NCBI GenBank assembly: GCA_033977485.1 | Contig: CM066991.1 | Span: forward strand, 29,633,850-29,697,849 | DNA from: Hydrangea macrophylla | Lineage: Eukaryota; Streptophyta; Magnoliopsida; Cornales; Hydrangeaceae | Direction of reading: 5' to 3' | Length of the DNA: 64,000 nt | Shown here: in pieces, positions 10,630 through 22,904 of the stretch | How positions within the stretch are numbered: the stretch's first letter is position 1 | How the letters are laid out: each line of letters begins with the position of its first letter | Notes under the pieces: generated by a model | What the model saw: only the letters and a program-made list of their open reading frames with translations | Database searches by the model: none | Told to the model about the DNA's origin: nothing | Translations under genes and position numbers: made by a program

Positions 10630-13600
10630 CATAAAAAACAAAATTTAACATACTTAAGCTTGAAAAAACTATGAAAGTTATGGGAAGGGGGGAAGGGGTA
10701 AAATGGTAAACCGTCGATCTGAAGAATGTGAAACTTAACTCGCACTTAAAACACGCCTAATGAAAGTTGTGGGAACAAAAGGACTACAAAACGGACTTCC
10801 GGCTATCAAATAACGCAAAAACAAAACAAATTTTGACTTGCTTTGGCTTGAAAAGCCATTGATCTTAAGGACGTAAAACTTAACTTGCACATAAAACACA
10901 CCTAAGTAAATTTGTGGGATAAAAAAAAATGCAAAACGGACTTTAGGTTATCAAGTAATGCGAAAAAAAAATAAGTTTTGACTTACATAGGCTTGAAAAA
11001 GCTATGTTCTTGGAGTTTGAGGGGCTGAAACCATAAACCGTCTATCCAAAGGACATGAAACTTAATTCTCACCTCAAACACACCAATATGAAGTTGTGGG
11101 AAAAAGCAGCAGGCAAAACAGACTTCCGGTTATCAAATAATGCAAAAACACTTGTATTGACATACTGATCCTTGAAAAAATAATATTTTTGGGATTTCCA
11201 GGGGAGAAACTATAAATCCACAATTCAAAGAATATGGAACATAGCTTGTACCCCAAACATGACAAATGAGAGTTGTGTGAACAAATGGAATGCAAAACAA
11301 ACTTCCAGTTATCAAATAATGTGAAAAAACAAGTATTGACTTACTTAGGCTTGAAAAAGCTATGTTTTTGGGTTTGGGAGGTAAAACTGTAAATTGTCAA
11401 TTAGAAGGACATGAAACATAACTTGTACCTCAAATACGACAAAAGAAAGTTGTGAAAATAAATGAAATGCAAAATGGGCTTCTGGTAATCAAATAACGTG
11501 GAAAAAAATTGTTTTGACATACGGGGTTTAAGGGGGTGAAACGATAAATTGTCGATCAGAAGAATGTGAAACTTAGCTTGCACCTCAAACACAACAAAAG
11601 AAAGTTGTGGGAACAAACAAAAAGCAAAACGGACTTCCGGTTATCAAATAACGCAAGCAAAGCCAGCGGAGGGAAAATAGTGTTATAAAAAAAACACAAA
11701 CGGAATATGAAATTGTAAACTGTCAATCTAAAGAATGTTAAACTTAATTCGCACCTTTAATATGAAAAAAGAAAGTCATGCGAACAAACGGAATGCAAAA
11801 CGGACTTCCGGTTATCATATAATGCAGAAAAAACAAATTTTGAAATATTTAAGCTTAAAAAAACTATGGTTTTCGGGTTTGGGGTGGTGAAACGGTAAAC
11901 TATCATTCTGAAAAATGTGAAACTTAACTAGTACCTAAAACACGCCTAGAGAAAGTTGTGGGAACAAAAGAAATTCAAAAGAGACTTTGGGTTATGAAAT
12001 AACTCGAATAAAACAAGTTATAACTTACTTAGGCTTGAAAAAGTTATGTTTTAGGGGTTTGAGGAGGTGAAACCGTTAAGCGTCTATCCGAAGGATATGA
12101 AACTTAACTCACACCTCAAACATGAAAAAAGAAAGTCGCGGGAATAAATGTAATGCTAAATGGACTTGCGGTTATCAAATAATGCGAAAAAAATAAGTTT
12201 TGACATACTTATGCTTGAAAAAGCTATATTTTTTGGGTTTAGGGGGTGAAACCGTAAACCGTCGATCCAAAGGATATGAAACTTAACTCACACCTCAACC
12301 ATGACAAAATAAAGTCATGGGAATAAACATAATGCAAAACGGACTTCCGATTATCAAATAAAGCGAAAAAAACAAGTTTTGACATACTTAAGCTTGAAAA
12401 TGCTATGTTTCTGGAGTTTAGGGGGGTGAAACCGTAAATTGTCAATTCGAAAGTCGTGAAACTTAACTTCTACCTCAAATACAACAAAAGAAAGTTGTGA
12501 AAACAAACAGAATGCAAAACAGACTTCTGGTTATCAAATAACACGAAAATAAAATTACTTTTTACATATGGGGTTTGGGGCGGTGAAACGGTAAACCGTC
12601 AATACAAAGGACATGAAACTTAACTTGCATCTCGAACACACCAAAAATAAGTTGTGGAAACATACAGACTACAAATTAGACTTCCGGTTATCAAATAGCA
12701 TTAAAAAAAAGTTTAAACCTACTTAGGCTTGAAAAAGCAATGTTTTTGGGGTTTGGGGGGTGAAAAGGTAAATCATCAATCTAAAGAATGTGAAACATAA
12801 CTCATACCTAAAAAATGCCTAAACAAAGTTGTAGTAACAAACGAAAAGCAAAACAGACTTCTAAATTATCAAATAACGTGAAAAAATATAAGTTTTTGAA
12901 AAAGCTATGTTTTGGGGGTTTAAAGGGGTTAAATCGTAAACTGACAATCCAAAGGACATGAAACTTAACTCCTACGTCAATCATGACAAAATCAAGTTGT
13001 GGGAACAAACGGAATGCAAAACAGACTTCCAGTAATCAAATAACGTAAAAAATACAAGTTTTGACATACTTAGGCTCGAAAATACTATATTTTTGGGGTT
13101 TGGGTGATGAATTTCTAAATTGTCAATTTGAAGGATGTGAAACTTAGCTCAAACCTCAAACACGACAAAGGAAAGTTGTGGGAACAAATAGAATGCAAAA
13201 TGAACTTCCGGTTATTAAATAACACAAAAAAAAACAAGTTTTGACCTACTTGGGCTTGAAAAAACTATGTTTTTGGGGTTTGGGGGGAGGGGGGGGGGGG
13301 GGTGAAATGGTAAACTATCAATAAGAAGGACGTTAAACTTAATTCAGACCTCAAACATGACAAAAGAATGTTGTGGGAACAAATAGAACGCAAAACGGAC
13401 TTCTGGCTATCAAATAATGTGAAGAAAACAAGTTCTGACTTATCTAGGCTTGAAAAAGCGATGTTTTGGGTTTGAGGGGGTGAAATCATAAACCTTCTAT
13501 TTGAAGGACATGAAACTATACTCACACCTCAAACACGACAAAAGAAAGTCGTGGAGAAAAAGGAATGCAAAATGGACTTCCAGTTATCTATTAACGCGAA

Positions 13601-13639
13601 AAAAACAAGTTTCGACATACTTAAGCTTGAAAAAACTAT
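10630..13639 (+). repeat. Tandem array A, block 2
   Basis: The longest uninterrupted block, roughly 17 diverged units of the same 156-185-bp family as block 1. Units are in the same orientation throughout. The block ends abruptly inside a unit (GAAAAAACTATG) where TRIM copy 1 begins. Minus-strand frames such as those at 11401-11616 and 13265-13525 are frame-throughs of the unit, not genes. Confidence 0.9.
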
Positions 13640-14473
13640 GTCGAACAACCATAGATTTGAATAATTCAACCAAATGTTGAACAACCATAACCAAGAAGCG
13701 TGAAAATTCCAATGGAAGCAAAACGATCCCTTGAAAATTTTTCGGACATAATGGTGCAATAAACCGAACAAGGCTGTCGAAAATCATGGTAGAGCTAATC
13801 AACTGGTACTATACAACGAGAAGAAATTTCCCAGTCACTTAGTGCAACATAAAGGGTTATGGCTGCCAAAAATCACGGCAGAATAAACCAACTTGAGAAA
13901 GCCTATGTGTTGAATGCACACTTCAACTCCCTCGCAAAGGGCTAGCCGAGGGTTGACCGATGCCATGACAATACCCGTAGGGGATAGTCGAAAGTTTGAT
14001 GGCACACTTCAACTCCCCAGTAAAGGGCTAGCCGAAGGATGACCGATGGCATGACAATACCCGTAGGGGCTAGTCGAAGTTTGACGGGGTTTGGTTATGA
14101 AAAGTAGCGGAAGTAGCAGGGGTCTATTTGAAAACACGGGAACGAAAAAGATGAACACTACCAATGAATCAGAACAAAACGAAGACAGAAAGATGATAGG
14201 ATTCTAGCAGGCGGCGAGCCGCCACCCTCCGGTGGACCTTGAGGATCTCTGCTCTGATACCAAAAAAAACTATAAATTGGGCCAAATTGTTTCTTATTAT
14301 TTCCACTGTAATCAACCAATATATATACACAAACTATGCTAGAGAAAAGGAAATAACCAAATCAAGGAAATACCCAAAAATTAAAGATTACAGAATCAAA
14401 GGAAATATGAAATTCATAATCTTGGAAGATCATATTAAATATGGGATAAGACTGTATCAAATATTATCTCCAA
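13640..14473 (-). mobile_element. TRIM-like copia derivative, copy 1 (one LTR)
   Basis: Read on the minus strand, the right end (14260-14473) is an LTR-like sequence starting TATTGGAGATAATATTTGAT. It is followed by TGGTATCAGAGCAGAGATCC, the initiator-methionine tRNA primer-binding site used by copia elements. The interior has GC-richer blocks (AACCATAACCAAGAAGC, GACAATACCCGTAGGGG) shared with copies 2 and 3 and no protein domain. The left LTR is missing here. It is inserted in array A at nearly the same unit position as copy 2. Confidence 0.7.
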
Positions 14474-15362
14474 TAGAAATCATAAACCTTCTATCAGAAG
14501 GACATGAAATTATACTCGCACCTCAAATATGACAAAAGAAAGTTGTGGAAAAAACGGAATACAAAATGGATTTCCGGTTATCAATTAACAGGAAAAAAAT
14601 AAGTTTTGACATACTTAAGCTTGAAAAAACTATGTTTTTTAGGTACCATCGATGCGAAGGACATGATACATAACTCATACCTCAAACACGACAAAAGAAA
14701 GTTGTGGGAACAAATGAAATGCAAAACGGACTTCCAGTTATCAAATAACACAAAAAAAAATTAAGTTTTGACATACTTAGGATTGAAAAAGCTATGTTTT
14801 TGGGGTTTGGGGTGCTCAAATCGTAAACCGTCTATTCGAACGACATGAAACTTAACTTGCACCTCAACACAACAAAAGAATATCGTGGGAACAAATAGAA
14901 TGCAAAATGGACTTCCAGTTATTAAATAACACAAAGAAAAACAAGTTTTGATGTGCTTAGGCTTGAAAAAGCTATGTTTTGGGGTTTGGCGTTGTGAAAC
15001 AGTACATCGTCGATCTGAAGGATGTGAAACTCAGCTCATATCTCAAACACGCCAAAAGAAAGATGTGGGAAAACACATAATGCAAAACGGTTTTTCGGTT
15101 ATCAAATAACGCAAAAAAACAAGTTTTGACTTACTTAGGCTTACAAAAGCTATGTTTTTGGGGTTTGGAGGGGGGGGGGGTTGAAAAGGTAAACGGTCGA
15201 TCTGAAGGACGTGAAACTTAACTCGCACCTTAAACACACCTAAGGAAAGTTGTGGGAACAATTGGAATGTAAAACAGACTTCCGGCTATCAAAATAATGT
15301 GAAAAAAGTAGTTCTAACTTAGGCTTGAAAAAGCTATGTTTTGGGGTTTGAGGGGGTGAAAT
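14474..15362 (+). repeat. Tandem array A, block 3
   Basis: About five units of family A. A distinctive short variant with TTTTTTAGGTACCATCGATG lies at 14635-14654. The same variant, in the same order relative to its neighbours, occurs in block 4, showing that blocks 3 and 4 are a segmental duplication with a period of about 1.9 kb. Confidence 0.85.
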
Positions 15363-16380
15363 AGAATTAACTCTAAATTGGGTAAAATTATTTCTCATTA
15401 TTTACGCTGTAATCAACCACTATAGATACACAAACTATGATAGAGAAAAGGAAATAACCAAATCAAGGAAATACCCAAAAATAAAAGATTACAGAATCAA
15501 AGGAAATAAAAAATTTATAATCTTGGGAGATCATATTAAATACGAGATAAGACCATATAAAACATTATCTCCAACACTCGCCCGCAAGTTGAGTCACGAA
15601 AACTGATGATGAAGTGATAAACTTGAACTTGGACTTGGACTTGAATGAATCTACCAAATGTCACACAACCATAACCAAGAAGCATGGAAATTCCAATAGA
15701 AGCGAAACAATCCCTTGACCAATTTCCCAGACATCACGGTGTAATAAACTAAACAAGGCCGCCAAAAAACACGGTAGAGCTAATCAACTGGTACTCACCA
15801 ACGAGATGAAATTGCCAGATTAGTCAGTGCAACATAAAGGGTCATGGATGCCAAAAATCACGGCAGAATAAATTAAATTGAGAGAGCCTACATGTTGAAG
15901 GCCATCAAGAGAGCCCATAAAGGGGATACACACTTCAACTCCCCCGCAAAGGGCTAACCGAGGGTTGACCGATGGCATGACAATACCCGTAGGGGATGAT
16001 CGAAGTTTGACGGGAGGTGGATATGAAAAGTAGCAGAAGTAACAGGGGTTTATTTGAAACACGGGTACCGATGAATTGGCACAAAACGAAGACAGAAAGA
16101 TGATATGGGTCTAGCGGGCGACGAGCCGCCACCCGCTGGTGGAGCTTGAGGATCTCTGCTCTGACACTAAGAAGAAACCATAAATTGGGTAAAATAGTTT
16201 CTTATTATTTCCACTGTAATCAATCACTAATACACATACTATGCTAAAGAAAAGGAAATAACCAAATCAAGGAAATACCCAAGAATAAAATATTACAAAA
16301 TCAAAGGAAATAAAAAATTCATAATCTTGGGATATCATATTAAATATGGGATAAGATCTTATCAAATACTATCTCCAACA
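15363..16380 (-). mobile_element. TRIM-like copia derivative, copy 2 (both LTRs)
   Basis: The two LTRs of about 210 bp are at 15363-15576 and 16172-16380, both ending (plus strand) in ATCTCCAACA, so on the minus strand the LTR begins TGTTGGAGAT. The minus-strand primer-binding site next to the right LTR is degenerate (TTAGTGTCAGAGCAGAGATC). The polypurine tract next to the left LTR reads ACTTGCGGGCGAGTG, a classical copia arrangement. The roughly 600-bp interior encodes no gag or pol. Size, short LTRs and lack of coding fit TRIM-type non-autonomous elements. Confidence 0.75.
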
Positions 16381-17257
16381 AATATAGTAAACCTTCTATC
16401 CGAAGGATATGAAACTATACTCGCACCTCAAACATGAAAATTGAAAGTCGTGGAAAAAATGAAATGCAAAATGGACTTTCGGTTATCAATAAACGTGATA
16501 AAACAAGTTTTGACATGCTTAAGCTTGAAAAAGCTATATTTTTTAGGTACCATCGATGCGAAGGACTTGAAACATAACTCGTACCTCAAACACAAAAAAG
16601 GAAAGTTGTGGGAACAAATGAAATGCAAAAAGGACTTCCGATTATCAAAGAACACAAAAAAAATTTAAGTTTTGACATACTTAGGATTGAAAAAGCTATG
16701 TTTTTGGGGTTTAGGATGTTCAAAATGAAAACCGTCTATCTGAATGACATAAAACTTAACTCGCACCTCAAAACAACAAAAAAATGTCGAGGGAACAAAC
16801 AGAATGCAAAACGGACTTCCGGTTATTAAGTAATGTGAAAAAACAAGTTTTGACGTGCTTAGGCTTGAAAAAGCTATATTTTGGGGTATGGGGTGGTGGA
16901 ACGGGAAACTGTCGATCTAAAGAATGTGAAACTTAACTCATTTCTAAAACACACCTAAAGAATGTTGTGGGAGCAAAATTAATGCAAAATATGCTTTCGG
17001 TTATCAAATAACGCAAAAAATCAAGTTCTGACTTACTTAGGCTTGAAAAGGCTATGTTTTTGGTGTTGAGGGAGTGAAATAGTAAACAGTCTTTCCGAAG
17101 GATATGAAACTTAACTCATACCATAAGCATGACAAAAAACAAGTCATGGGAATAAACATAATGCAAAATGGACTTCCAGTTATGAAATAACGCAAAAAAA
17201 AAATAAGTTTTGACATAATTAGGCTTGAAAAAGCTATGTTTTTGGGGTATAGGGGGG
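16381..17257 (+). repeat. Tandem array A, block 4
   Basis: About five units of family A, ending inside the G-run of a unit (GGGGTATAGGGGG) where the Tat-like element is inserted. The array continues in register at 52737 (GGGGTCGAAACC). Contains the AGGTACCATCGATG variant at 16545, 1904 bp after its partner in block 3. Confidence 0.9.
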
Positions 17258-20220
17258 TGTAGACACCCAAATTTGACCACACTGATAGGATTTTGAGTGG
17301 AAAACATCTTAAAGGATTCAATGATGAAAAGTGCCCCAGTAGAAGGTAATTGATTCCACACAATAGAAAGATTGAACTTCGAAAAGTGATTCCAAGCTCA
17401 GAAACGCTCTTTTCCATGCATAAATCCCGGTTTTGTCAAAATCATCTCTCATAATTCATATTCACTAAGGATTATAAGAACATGAAGGGCTTTAAACGCA
17501 GTATTCTAGGTATCCAGAGATTTAATTTAAAAGAAAAGTTCAAAATCGACACGCATTGAAAGACAATTTTGAAAAAGACATCATTTTTATTTCAAAAAGA
17601 CGATGAAAGTTTAAGAGGACTTTCGGGTTTCAATTTGACTTCAATTTTCATTTCAAAAACTCATGGAATATTTTTATACTGAAATTCAACTCAATAGATT
17701 TCCAATGGTATGTAAATAAATGATTTCGGATACCAAAAAATATTTTTACAAAAATCTGGAAAAGCATTGAACATAATATTTGAAACAGAGCTTAATGGCA
17801 CCCAGGGGAACAAGAAAAGGAATTGGCAGGTCCAACTTATGGGGTGGCAGGTCCCACCTAATCTGCCACCTCACATATGCCCCCTCTATCAAATGTTTTG
17901 AGTTCCAGTCCCTTCTAGAAGCGTCGCACTGCAAGGAAATTACCTAAAAACTGGGTTTAGGCACCGAAATGGCCATTTTAACCCTTTTCTGCTCTCTGAA
18001 AATCCTGTTTTAACCGTGTACCCTAAGAGTCCAGTTTTCAAAACTCTATATATAGATCCGTATGAGATAATCTTTGACACACAAACACAAGTACATATAG
18101 AGGAGAGTATATAGAAGAGAGAAGTACATACAAATGAAGATACTTGCAAAATGCTTTCAATTTAAGAGAGATTTCTAGAGAGGTGAAGTGAATTATGAAT
18201 TAAAACTTTCTAAACTAATCTCAAGATAATTAGATTATAGATTTTGACATTAAATTGCCTCCCTTAACTTCCATGGATGAGTACTTGAAGAACACTTGAA
18301 GAAGAAGACTCTTCAATTCAACTTTGGTTGCATAATTGAGAATCCTCCAAGAGGTAGACATTACAATTCATCTCTAATTCCTACCTTACATATAGATCTA
18401 TAAGACTTGGATCTAGTTTAGTTTTATTTTCTTTGTTAGAACACTCCTCTTCTTCCTCTCTTGTTCTTCACACACTCACATAGCTAGATCCAAGTCTCGT
18501 TTGATTTTATTGGTAATTCTTAATTAGAGATGATTTTCACTTTTGTTTCTGAATTTTGATTTCATTCTTTTATTTTAGTTTAGATCCATGCATATATATG
18601 ACTATATAGATGTATCTATGATGGTTTGGAAGTATGATCTATGAGAAGGATGATTCCTATGTTCATACCTATCTCTTGATTATTCCTATAACCTAGAATT
18701 CCAATTGAATTTCATCTCCAATAGGATATTTGTAAGTCCCTTTGATCCATGATCTAGAGTTCTTCACAGAACTTGAGGGCTAAATTGATTGGGAATTATG
18801 TTAATCAAGTGGATCTATGAGTTTGATTTCTCAAAATAAGCTTCAACCATCACCTAAAATGTTTTCTTCACACTTTAAAATGAACTAGATAAAATTCAGC
18901 AAAGCATATTGGTTTGGTCCATAAGATTTGGTCCACCAAAACCCATGGTTTGATGGATTTCGAATTTTCGGGGTAAACTTTGATGAATTAGATTTCATTC
19001 AATCCGTTTTGAGAACCTTTAGGATCCATATGCTATTTTTAGAAATTGTTGAGAAATCGATTGACAGATTTGAACATAGTCTCTTTGTGCTTTAATTTCA
19101 GAAAATCTATATTAGTCATCGATATTTCACTTTTTGGGGATGATTCCTTACTCATGTATCTACATGCCTATGTAAAATCGTGAGCATACAATCGAGTTAA
19201 GATCGTTTTCTAAGCGTTTGAAGATGATACAACTATTCTGGAATTTTCTAAGTTTAACTACAAACATGATTAACGGTTATACCTTGATCACTCAACAACA
19301 ATTATTGAATAAAACTTGGTATAAAAATCATCTAGGATAAATTGATGAGAAATCAAAAGGCTTAGATTAACCTGATTAACATGATTCATGAACTTTTATA
19401 ATGTTTTGCATTCCTTTGTCAAATGATACCAAACTTTCAAAATATCAGAGTCTATTTAAAACAACTTTTCAGAAATCTCAAGATCATGACATGTCAATGG
19501 GATTATTTTGTTTCATAAACTAAAATGCAATATCTTTCTTTTGACACCAAATAGAGCTTCACATGATATTTGTAGAATTAATTATAATTTTTGCAGGAAC
19601 AGTGGACAGTCCTGGTCCACTATTCCCAAAACTCTTATTTCTTGAACTTAAAAAAATGGTAAAGAGGTTCTACTTTTTTGGAGAAGTTCCCTAAGACATG
19701 TATCTAACTTTCTGTAAAAGGGTTTTAACTAAGCTCATGTTTAAGACAGCTTTTGATAGGATTCATTAGAGGTTGCTGAATCTGGAAATTTGATTGATGA
19801 CCTGTTTTCTTTGTTTATCATGCATATCATTTGTTTGCTTGTATTTTTGCAATCCTTGGGTATTTCTTGGTGTCTTAGTGCATAGAATTAAATGTTGTGG
19901 ATGCGGACTTTGACTTGTGGGTTTTCCTCATCTACATGTGGCTTAGTGCCCATGTATCGTGTACTATCTCTATCATTTCTCTTAGAATTTTTCTAGGTTT
20001 ACAACTTTGTTTTCGGCGACACAATTCCTTTAGGATACTCCTCGTTTATATGCTTATGTGTTAGAGACATCTTATCTAGGATAGTTGCATGATTGCATGA
20101 ACGTTTCCTTCCATTTTGCTTTTTACGACTCTACTTGAGTCAACCCAATGTAAGTCTTCTTGTTCCTTTTTGCATATCATGACATGTTTCCTTTACTTGC
20201 ATTGGTCCCGGACGGGACTA
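17258..20220 (+). repeat. 5' LTR of the Tat-like element, 3' end deleted
   Basis: Aligns along its length with the 3' LTR at 49331-52320, for example a shared GCATATCATGACATGTTTCC block near the end. After GGGACTA at 20220 the 3' LTR continues for another 416 bp (52321-52736), while this copy jumps directly into protease-coding sequence. The LTR terminus, primer-binding site, leader and most of gag are therefore deleted here. Confidence 0.85.
18045..18054 (+). promoter_or_regulatory. Putative TATA box of the 5' LTR
   Basis: CTATATATAG preceded by ACC and TTTTCAAAA blocks, about 790 bp into the LTR. In the 3' LTR the aligned site (50118-50127) reads CAATACATAG, so the motif is degraded there. 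Assignment is by motif only. Confidence 0.5.
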
Positions 20221-20880
20221 TGAGCGATAAGGGAACCATGAACGAAGAAGAAGATGAAATCCTAAAGCAGTTGAAGAACACACAAGCTTGGATCTCTGTA
20301 TGGGGATTACTTCTGACCTGTCACAAACACAGGTAGGCTATGCTCGACACGCTCAACAGATCAAATATTTCTGTCCACACTAATCCCGATGATTTGGTGA
20401 ACATGATCTCTGCGAAACCTCGTAAGCGTATAATCACATTCACAGATGAAGATTTGCTGCCAGAAGGGGCACACCACAACAGGGCTCTTTACATCACTGT
20501 ACACTGCGTAGGGAATATAGTACCAGTTTGCTTGGTAGACAATGGATCAGCTTTGAATGTATGTCCTCTCCAAACAGCTCTTAGAAGACTATCTGTTTCA
20601 GAACTCTTGCCACCAACACACACTGTGAGGGCTTATGATAATACTAAAAGGGCTATCGTGGGAATGATTAAGCTGAAAATTAAAATTGGGCCATTGAATA
20701 AAGAAGCTGAATACTAAGTGATTGATATTCTAGCTAGATTCAATCTGCTATTGGGACGCCTGTGGTTACATGTAAATGATGCAGTCACCTCCACTCTCCA
20801 CCAGAAAGTCAAGTTCATATAGAAAGAGGATGTGGTGATAATTTTTGAAGATAGCTGGATCAAGGAAGAAGGGACAAGAC
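20221..20880 (+). pseudogene. Tat-like gag C-terminus and aspartic protease
   Basis: The frame reads EEEDEILKQLKNTQAWIS and WGLLLTCHKHR just before the 125-codon open piece at 20340-20717. That piece contains ITFTDEDLLPEG, ALYITVHCVGN and the protease active-site-like run LVDNGSALNVCPL, followed by RAYDNTKR. The matching downstream segment FNLLLGRLWLH lies after a stop at 20716-20718. This order matches the protease region of Tat elements. The canonical active-site Asp is retained (D in VDNGS), but stops at the CACAGG-TAG junction and at 20716 break the frame. The 5' side is the deletion junction with the LTR. Confidence 0.8.
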
Positions 20881-22274
20881 ATGGCCCTGTGCTAGAAGTC
20901 TAAACACCTAAAGAAGAAAATGAGTTGGGAGGATTCAACTTTGTGGGAATGGTTGATGAAGAAAAGAAGCTATGTAGGGTTTAGCAAAAGAAATCCATTT
21001 TGGATCAACTTAGTTATGACAAAGAAAAGAGATTTCTTGATGCATCTGTTTGGGGCGAAGAAATCACTCTGTTCAAGAAAAAGAAGCAATTCATCACCGG
21101 ACGCGAGTATAGAATGATGTTTGAGAAAGGAAACCCAGTTGTAGAGTATCTACAAGAAGGAGTGGGACAGAATTGAATCCCTAAAGTCATGTCATTGTAC
21201 TTTAACCAGTCTGCAAATCCCAAAGTGGATCACATTGTGCGAAAGATGAATTATTTCCAAGGAATGGGACTGGGTCATCGTCAACAAGGAATAACTTAAC
21301 CATTTATCTTCCATGAATAGAAATATAAATCTAGACTTGGGTATCGATTGACCGAAAAATATGAGAAGAAGATGATAAGAGGAAAAGAACCAATGGTTGT
21401 TTATGGGCCAAGAATCCTGAATGGGTACTCCGTATAAGAAGGTGATGACTTCCCCTTCCATGGATTTCTTGAACTGTTGTATGATCTAGCTATCAAGAGC
21501 ATCAAGCCTGGATTCGAGATTTTCTTCAAACACGAGTTCTTCAACTATGATGATTCGTTCTTGTATGCTCCACCTGTCAAGAAAAAAAGGAAGGATTGGG
21601 CCGATCTAATGATAAGTGACGATCTAAATATGCTAATGGGGGATGAATTAAACATGCTGATGAATGCCGACGAAGCACCGGGAAATGTGAAAGAAATCAA
21701 GCCAATAGAGGAAGCTCTGAACAATTGGGTGATCAGATCAGGAGTCAACAAATCCCCTTCCACATTCCCCCGGAAGTCTGTGAAGGCCAATATAGGCCAT
21801 AATGTTGAGTCTGCTTTTGCTTTTGATGTACCCAAAAATGTTAATGAAATGAACAAAAATTTTGCTTAGTCTTCTGTGTCTGATGATCTTGATTTTTAAG
21901 TTTCTGAGGATTTGCAGAAATTAATAGAAAATGAAAATGAATTTGCATGCAAGATTATTGAGGAAACTTTGCTAATAAACTTGGGCAACGAAGATAATCC
22001 ACAAAATGTTCATTTTGGCACCGTACTCACTTCACAAGAAAGCAATGAACTAATCAATTTATTAAAAGAATTTAAAGATGTTTTCACTTGGTCTTATGAA
22101 GATATGCCAGGCATTGATCCATAGATTGTCCAACACCATATCCATTTCTTTCCTAATTCAAAACCGATTAAGAAAAAGTTGAGATGCATGAGGTCGGAAT
22201 GGACTTTGAAAATTAAAGAACAAGTTGAGAACCAAATGAAAGCTGGATTCCTGATGGTAACCCAATACCCTGAA
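20881..22274 (+). pseudogene. Tat-like protease-RT linker and RT N-terminus, interrupted
   Basis: Open pieces in one degraded reading include MNYFQGMGLGHRQQGI, LYDLAIKSIKPGFEIFFKHE (21477-21869), LINLLKEFKDVFTWSYEDMP (21912-22124) and RCMRSEWTLKIKEQVENQMK (22179 on). The last two are the conserved entry to the RT domain in Tat elements. In-frame stops and shifts separate them. The frame is cut after QYPE at 22274 by the CACTA insertion and resumes with ANIVPVPKK at 35862. Confidence 0.8.
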
Positions 22275-22640
22275 CACTACAAGAAAAATTGCTTTTTATG
22301 TCACTTTTTAAATTGTATTTATGTCACTTTTATTTTGAGTGACAATTATTTATCACCCTAGGTTTTTATGTCACTTTTTAAAAAAAGTGACATAAATGAT
22401 AGAGTATTTATGTCACTTTTATAAAAAGTGACATAAATACTCTATCATTTCTGTCACTATTTTTAAAAAGTGACATAAATAATAATACATTTGTGTCACT
22501 TTTTTAAAACCGACATAAATAAAAACGCGGTGGCATTTCTGTAAATAAAATATTTTATTTTATGTCACTTTTATAAAAAGTGACATAAATATGTAATTTT
22601 TTAAAAAAAGTGACATAAAAAAATTTTATGCGCGGGGAAA
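22275..22640 (+). repeat. Left subterminal repeats of the Pack-CACTA
   Basis: About 14 copies of TTTATGTCACTTTT and its complement AAAAGTGACATAAAT, many as head-to-head pairs (for example around 22410-22440) able to form hairpins. These are the expected transposase-binding repeats and occur again at 35280-35853. Confidence 0.85.
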
Positions 22641-22659
22641 CGGCGCAGAGCTTTTTTTG

Positions 22660-22904
22660 GTCAATCTTCTCAAATATTCCCTCTCATCTCCTCTCATCGT
22701 CCTCTCACATCCTCTCATCTTTGTCTCTCTCTCTCTCTCAGGTTTACACTCTTCATCTCAAACCCTAAACCTAATGTCACAGTGAACCCAGTCGGAGTGT
22801 ACCTGCACTTTCTCTCCCTCTCTAAATTTCCCACCTCTCTCTCTCTCTCTGTGTGATTCATATCACAGTTTGTATCTAACATAAACCAAATCTCAACAGC
22901 AACA
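22660..22904 (+). promoter_or_regulatory. Captured 5' leader of a beta-tubulin gene
   Basis: CT-rich leader with repeated CCTCTCATC and CTCTCTCTCTC tracts, then ACATAAACCAAATC and CAACAGCAACA directly before the tubulin ATG at 22905. Its length, composition and direct abutment to the start codon indicate that the capture included genomic 5' UTR sequence. No TATA box was identified with confidence between the subterminal repeats and the leader. Confidence 0.5.

Noticed and set aside
10630..13639. Many minus-strand open frames of 60-90 codons with similar peptides (for example FVVFEVRVKFHVL...)
   Set aside because: They are the same tandem unit read in one frame, change phase between units, and have no start, domain or splice context.
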